From Thiodiazotropha sp040506775 (lineage in GTDB: Bacteria; Pseudomonadota; Gammaproteobacteria; Chromatiales; Chromatiaceae): a stretch of 64,000 nucleotides of DNA. The notes under the pieces are model-generated. The model did no database searches. It saw only the letters and a list, made by a program, of their open reading frames with translations, and was not told the origin of the DNA. The stretch covers positions 124,001 to 188,000 of the forward strand of contig JBEVWC010000007.1 of the NCBI GenBank assembly GCA_040506775.1, read 5' to 3'. Both the position numbers and the translations under genes were made by a program. This document shows positions 61,437 through 64,000 of the stretch, piece by piece; the first letter of the stretch is position 1; every line of letters begins with the position of its first letter.

Positions 61437-62138
61437 GTGTACAGAAATAGACAGCAGATTGGCCTGGAAATGGCTTCAGCCTTTGCCATGGTTGCCCACG
61501 ATATCAAGAACTCTCTGGGTGTTTTGTTGCGCAACATCGGGCTGATCGAGGACGGCTGTCAGGCGGATGCCTGTCCCATGCGTGATCAGTGTGCCGACAT
61601 GGAGTACGAGGTGCGCCGTATCAACAACAATCTGGTAAAGATGTTGACCCTCTACAAGGTGGAGGATGGGGAGTACATGTTGAATGTGGATGCACATTCG
61701 GTGGCGGAGTTTCTCGATGAGGTGATGCTGGAACACAGCGTGATCCTGCGCGAGAAGCAACTGAACTATGAGATCGTCTGTGACCCTGATCTCTACTGGT
61801 ATTTCGACCGCAATCTGATGACCGGAGTGATCGGTAACGCACTCAACAATGCCTTACGCTACACCCGGGATCGCATTCGTCTCACCGCGGAGAGCACCGA
61901 CGAGGGTCTGTTGCTGGTGGTGGAGGACAATGGTGAGGGCTTTGCCCAGTTCATGCTGGACCAGCAGGAGAGTGCCTGCCGCGTCGAGTCGGGCTTTGTC
62001 AACAACAATACCGGCCTGGGCATCTATTTCACTCAGGTCGCCCTGGATATGCACCGGCACGGTGAGAAACGGGGCCGGGTGAGCCTGGAAAACGGCGGGG
62101 AGCTGGCGGGCGGGCGGTTCCTGATCCTGCTGCCCTGA
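61437..62138 (+). CDS. Soluble sensor histidine kinase core with three-cysteine hairpin
   Basis: The 233-residue protein starts at a GTG with GGAG seven bases upstream. It has no membrane helix and no separate sensor domain. The dimerisation helix carries FAMVAHDIKNSLGVLLRN with phosphoacceptor His21; the hairpin loop between the two helices is Cys-rich, GCQADACPMRDQC (Cys41, Cys46, Cys52). The ATPase domain has NALNNALRYT (N box), VVEDNGEGF (G1) and TGLGIYFTQ (G2). The cysteines may hold a metal or redox switch; that is inference. It follows the TPR response regulator. Confidence 0.86.
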   Translation: MYRNRQQIGLEMASAFAMVAHDIKNSLGVLLRNIGLIEDGCQADACPMRDQCADMEYEVRRINNNLVKMLTLYKVEDGEYMLNVDAHSVAEFLDEVMLEHSVILREKQLNYEIVCDPDLYWYFDRNLMTGVIGNALNNALRYTRDRIRLTAESTDEGLLLVVEDNGEGFAQFMLDQQESACRVESGFVNNNTGLGIYFTQVALDMHRHGEKRGRVSLENGGELAGGRFLILLP

Positions 62139-62198
62139 AGCGGGCAGGAGAAATCTTCCGCTCATCCGGTCGGCAATGCGGCGTGACGGGGAATCGTC

Positions 62199-62204
62199 TA
62201 TAAT
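62199..62204 (+). promoter_or_regulatory. Candidate -10 element for argG
   Basis: TATAAT, a perfect -10, lies 37 bases before the argG start codon. No good -35 is seen at 17 bases, so the promoter may need an activator or lack a strong -35. Confidence 0.45.
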
Positions 62205-62240
62205 CCAGCGTCTTTCACGCTTCATTCCGGGAGATTTCGG

Positions 62241-63461
62241 ATGTCCAAAGATGGCATTAAAAAGGTGGTACTGGCCTACTCCGGTGGCCTGGATACCTCG
62301 ATTATCGTTAAATGGCTGCAGGACGAGTATCAATGCGAAGTGGTCACCTTTACCGCGGATATCGGTCAGGGCGAAGAGGTTGAACCGGTACGCGGCAAGG
62401 CCGAGGCGGCGGGTATCAAGGAGATCTATATCGAGGATCTCACGGAAGAGTTTGTGCGCGACTTCGTGTTTCCCATGTTTCGTGCGAATGCGATCTACGA
62501 GGGGGAGTACCTGCTGGGCACCTCGATCGCACGTCCCCTGATTGCCAAGCGGCTGATCGAAATCGCCAACGAAACCGGTGCGGATGCGATTGCACATGGC
62601 GCCACCGGCAAGGGTAATGACCAGGTGCGTTTCGAATTGGGCGCCTATGCGCTGCGTCCCGACATCAAGGTCATCGCGCCCTGGCGTGAGTGGGATCTCA
62701 CCTCCCGGGAAAAACTCCTGGCCTATGCAGAGACCCACGGCATCTCCATCGAAATGAAACGGGAGGGCAAGAAGTCCCCCTATTCCATGGACGCCAATCT
62801 GCTGCACATCTCCTATGAAGGCTACGACCTGGAGGATCCCTGGAATGAGCCGGGCAATGACATGTGGCGCTGGTCGGTCTCTCCGGAACAGGCGCCGGAT
62901 CAGCCCACCTACATCGAGATCGGTTTCGAACAGGGTAACCCGGTCTCCGTTGACGGCGAACCGTTGTCACCCGCTCAGTTGCTGCTCAAACTCAACCAGT
63001 TGGGCGGTGCAAACGGTATCGGGCGCGCGGATATCGTCGAGAACCGCTACGTGGGGATGAAATCCCGAGGTTGCTACGAGACCCCGGGCGGAACGATCCT
63101 GCTCAAGGCTCATCGCGCCATGGAATCTCTGACCCTGGACCGGGAGGCGGCTCACATGAAGGACGAACTGATGCCGCGCTATGCCAAATTGATCTACAAC
63201 GGTTACTGGTTCGCACCCGAGCGGTTGATGCTGCAGGCAGCCATCGACAAGACCCAGGAGGTGGTCAACGGGGAGGTGCGGTTGAAGTTGTACAAAGGCA
63301 ACGTCTACGTGGTGGGGCGCAAGTCCGAGAGCAACAGCCTGTTCGATGAATCCATTGCAACCTTCGAGGATGATGCCGGTGCTTACAACCAGAAGGACGC
63401 GGAAGGTTTCATCAAGCTCAATGCCCTGCGTCTACGGGTGGCTGCGCGGAAAAAACGCTGA
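62241..63461 (+). CDS. argG: Argininosuccinate synthase
   Basis: Joins citrulline and aspartate with ATP in arginine synthesis. The 406-residue protein starts MSKDGIKKVVLAYSGGLDTSIIVKWL, the PP-motif ATP site; TGKGNDQVRFELG, ISIEMKREGKKSPYSMDANLLH and KSRGCYETPGGTILLKAHRAMESLTLDR are family signatures. A GGGAG site lies nine bases upstream. Confidence 0.96.
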   Translation: MSKDGIKKVVLAYSGGLDTSIIVKWLQDEYQCEVVTFTADIGQGEEVEPVRGKAEAAGIKEIYIEDLTEEFVRDFVFPMFRANAIYEGEYLLGTSIARPLIAKRLIEIANETGADAIAHGATGKGNDQVRFELGAYALRPDIKVIAPWREWDLTSREKLLAYAETHGISIEMKREGKKSPYSMDANLLHISYEGYDLEDPWNEPGNDMWRWSVSPEQAPDQPTYIEIGFEQGNPVSVDGEPLSPAQLLLKLNQLGGANGIGRADIVENRYVGMKSRGCYETPGGTILLKAHRAMESLTLDREAAHMKDELMPRYAKLIYNGYWFAPERLMLQAAIDKTQEVVNGEVRLKLYKGNVYVVGRKSESNSLFDESIATFEDDAGAYNQKDAEGFIKLNALRLRVAARKKR

Positions 63462-63508
63462 TGCGTGAGAGCGGCCGGGCGGGGGACTGAACCTGCCCTT
63501 TCCGCCGC

Positions 63509-64000
63509 TCATTCCCCGGGTGGCGTGACTTGAGAGGCTTCGGCTACCTGGGCTGCGGCCCTGCGGACGAGATCGATGCCGGCATTTGCCTGGTGAGCGT
63601 TTTCACTGAGCATGCGGCGCCATTTTCGGGCGCCGGGCTGTCCCTGAAACAGGCCCAGGAAATGCCGGGTCATGCGGTTGAGCGGTGTACCCGCCTGCAA
63701 TTCCCGCTCGAGGAAAGGGATCAGTGCCTCGATCACCTGATGTCGACTCAGCGGAGTGGCCGGGTCGCCGAAAATCACCCGGTCGGCATCGGCCAGCAGC
63801 CAGGGGTTCTGATACGCCTCCCGGCCGATCATCACCCCATCCACCCGTTCCAGGTGGTTTGTGGCCTGTTCCAGGCTCGTGATACCCCCGTTGATGACGA
63901 TCTCCAGATCGGCGAAATCCTCCTTGAGCTGATATACCGTCTCGTAGGAGAGCGGCGGAATGTCCCGGTTCTCTTTGGGGCTCAATCCCTGCAGCCAGGC
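63509..64000 (-). CDS. dusA: tRNA-dihydrouridine(20/20a) synthase DusA, C-terminal part
   Basis: The gene runs off the right edge; the visible part is read from 64000 down to the stop at 63509. It includes AWLQGLSPKENRDIPPLSYE, VINGGITSLEQA, VDGVMIGREAYQNPWLL (FMN phosphate site) and the helical C-terminal domain (MTRHFLGLFQGQPGARKWRRML), which match DusA over DusB and DusC. The N-terminal catalytic half is outside the window. Confidence 0.92.
   Translation of the reverse strand, partial: AWLQGLSPKENRDIPPLSYETVYQLKEDFADLEIVINGGITSLEQATNHLERVDGVMIGREAYQNPWLLADADRVIFGDPATPLSRHQVIEALIPFLERELQAGTPLNRMTRHFLGLFQGQPGARKWRRMLSENAHQANAGIDLVRRAAAQVAEASQVTPPGE

Overview
The window reads as chromosomal DNA of a gammaproteobacterium, probably a sulfur-oxidising or microaerophilic member of the Chromatiales-like groups. 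This rests on the kind of genes present (a persulfide dioxygenase, an octaheme tetrathionate-reductase-family cytochrome, cytochrome bd with its CydDC exporter, Hda, OxyR, FabA, CpdA, SfsA), on moderately high GC, and on dispersed CCCGGGTGCAGCGAAGCGG-type palindromes common in such genomes. No rRNA, tRNA, CRISPR array, transposase or prophage was seen. Species cannot be fixed from the window alone.

Layout. 1-8.2 kb: an unknown protein, a phosphopantetheinyl transferase, a DMT exporter behind an attenuator-like hairpin, a TRAP transporter operon with a TatT lipoprotein (tatT-dctP-dctQ-dctM), and an alanine/sodium symporter. 8.2-16.2 kb: a nine-gene minus-strand operon of translationally coupled genes (FAD oxidoreductase, DUF1365, cyclopropane-synthase-like methyltransferase, chalcone-isomerase-like protein, MFS carrier, DUF3833 lipoprotein, SDR, SnoaL-like protein) ending with a B12-binding MerR regulator of the CarH/LitR photoreceptor type. 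Three copies of a TTTGTA-N3-TACA-like motif lie between this operon and a divergent 54-residue protein. 16.4-21.2 kb: persulfide dioxygenase, then arsC-wrbA-hda-bolA-grx on the minus strand, and a YihY-type membrane protein. 21.2-27.7 kb: a large PilZ-like protein, a five-gene operon of two periplasmic thioredoxins, TolC, an HlyD-type adaptor and acylphosphatase, and a Pro/Tyr-rich secreted protein.

27.8-34.1 kb: sfsA, cpdA, oxyR, a bifunctional aldolase/dehydrogenase, fabA and an exported dual-specificity phosphatase. 34.4-40.8 kb: a 1818-residue surface protein (DUF4347, cadherin-like repeats, choice-of-anchor domain, C-terminal sorting signal) and a secreted tail-collar-domain protein. 41.2-52.1 kb: proS and a respiratory block on the minus strand, cydA-cydB-cydX-octaheme cytochrome-cytochrome b, then cydD-cydC; a good FNR-type box lies upstream of cydA. 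52.7-57.1 kb: a MIF-like tautomerase, a DUF4124 protein, and the ilvB-ilvH-ilvC branched-chain amino-acid operon with a clear sigma-70 promoter. 57.7-64 kb: a PhoPQ-activated-pathogenicity-related secreted protein, a CheY-TPR response regulator preceded by a perfect FNR-type box, a soluble histidine kinase with three cysteines in its dimerisation hairpin, argG, and the C-terminal part of dusA.

The parts most worth follow-up are the light/B12-regulated lipid operon with its operators and small divergent protein, the octaheme cytochrome pair embedded in the cyd locus, and the thioredoxin-TolC-HlyD operon with no inner-membrane pump.
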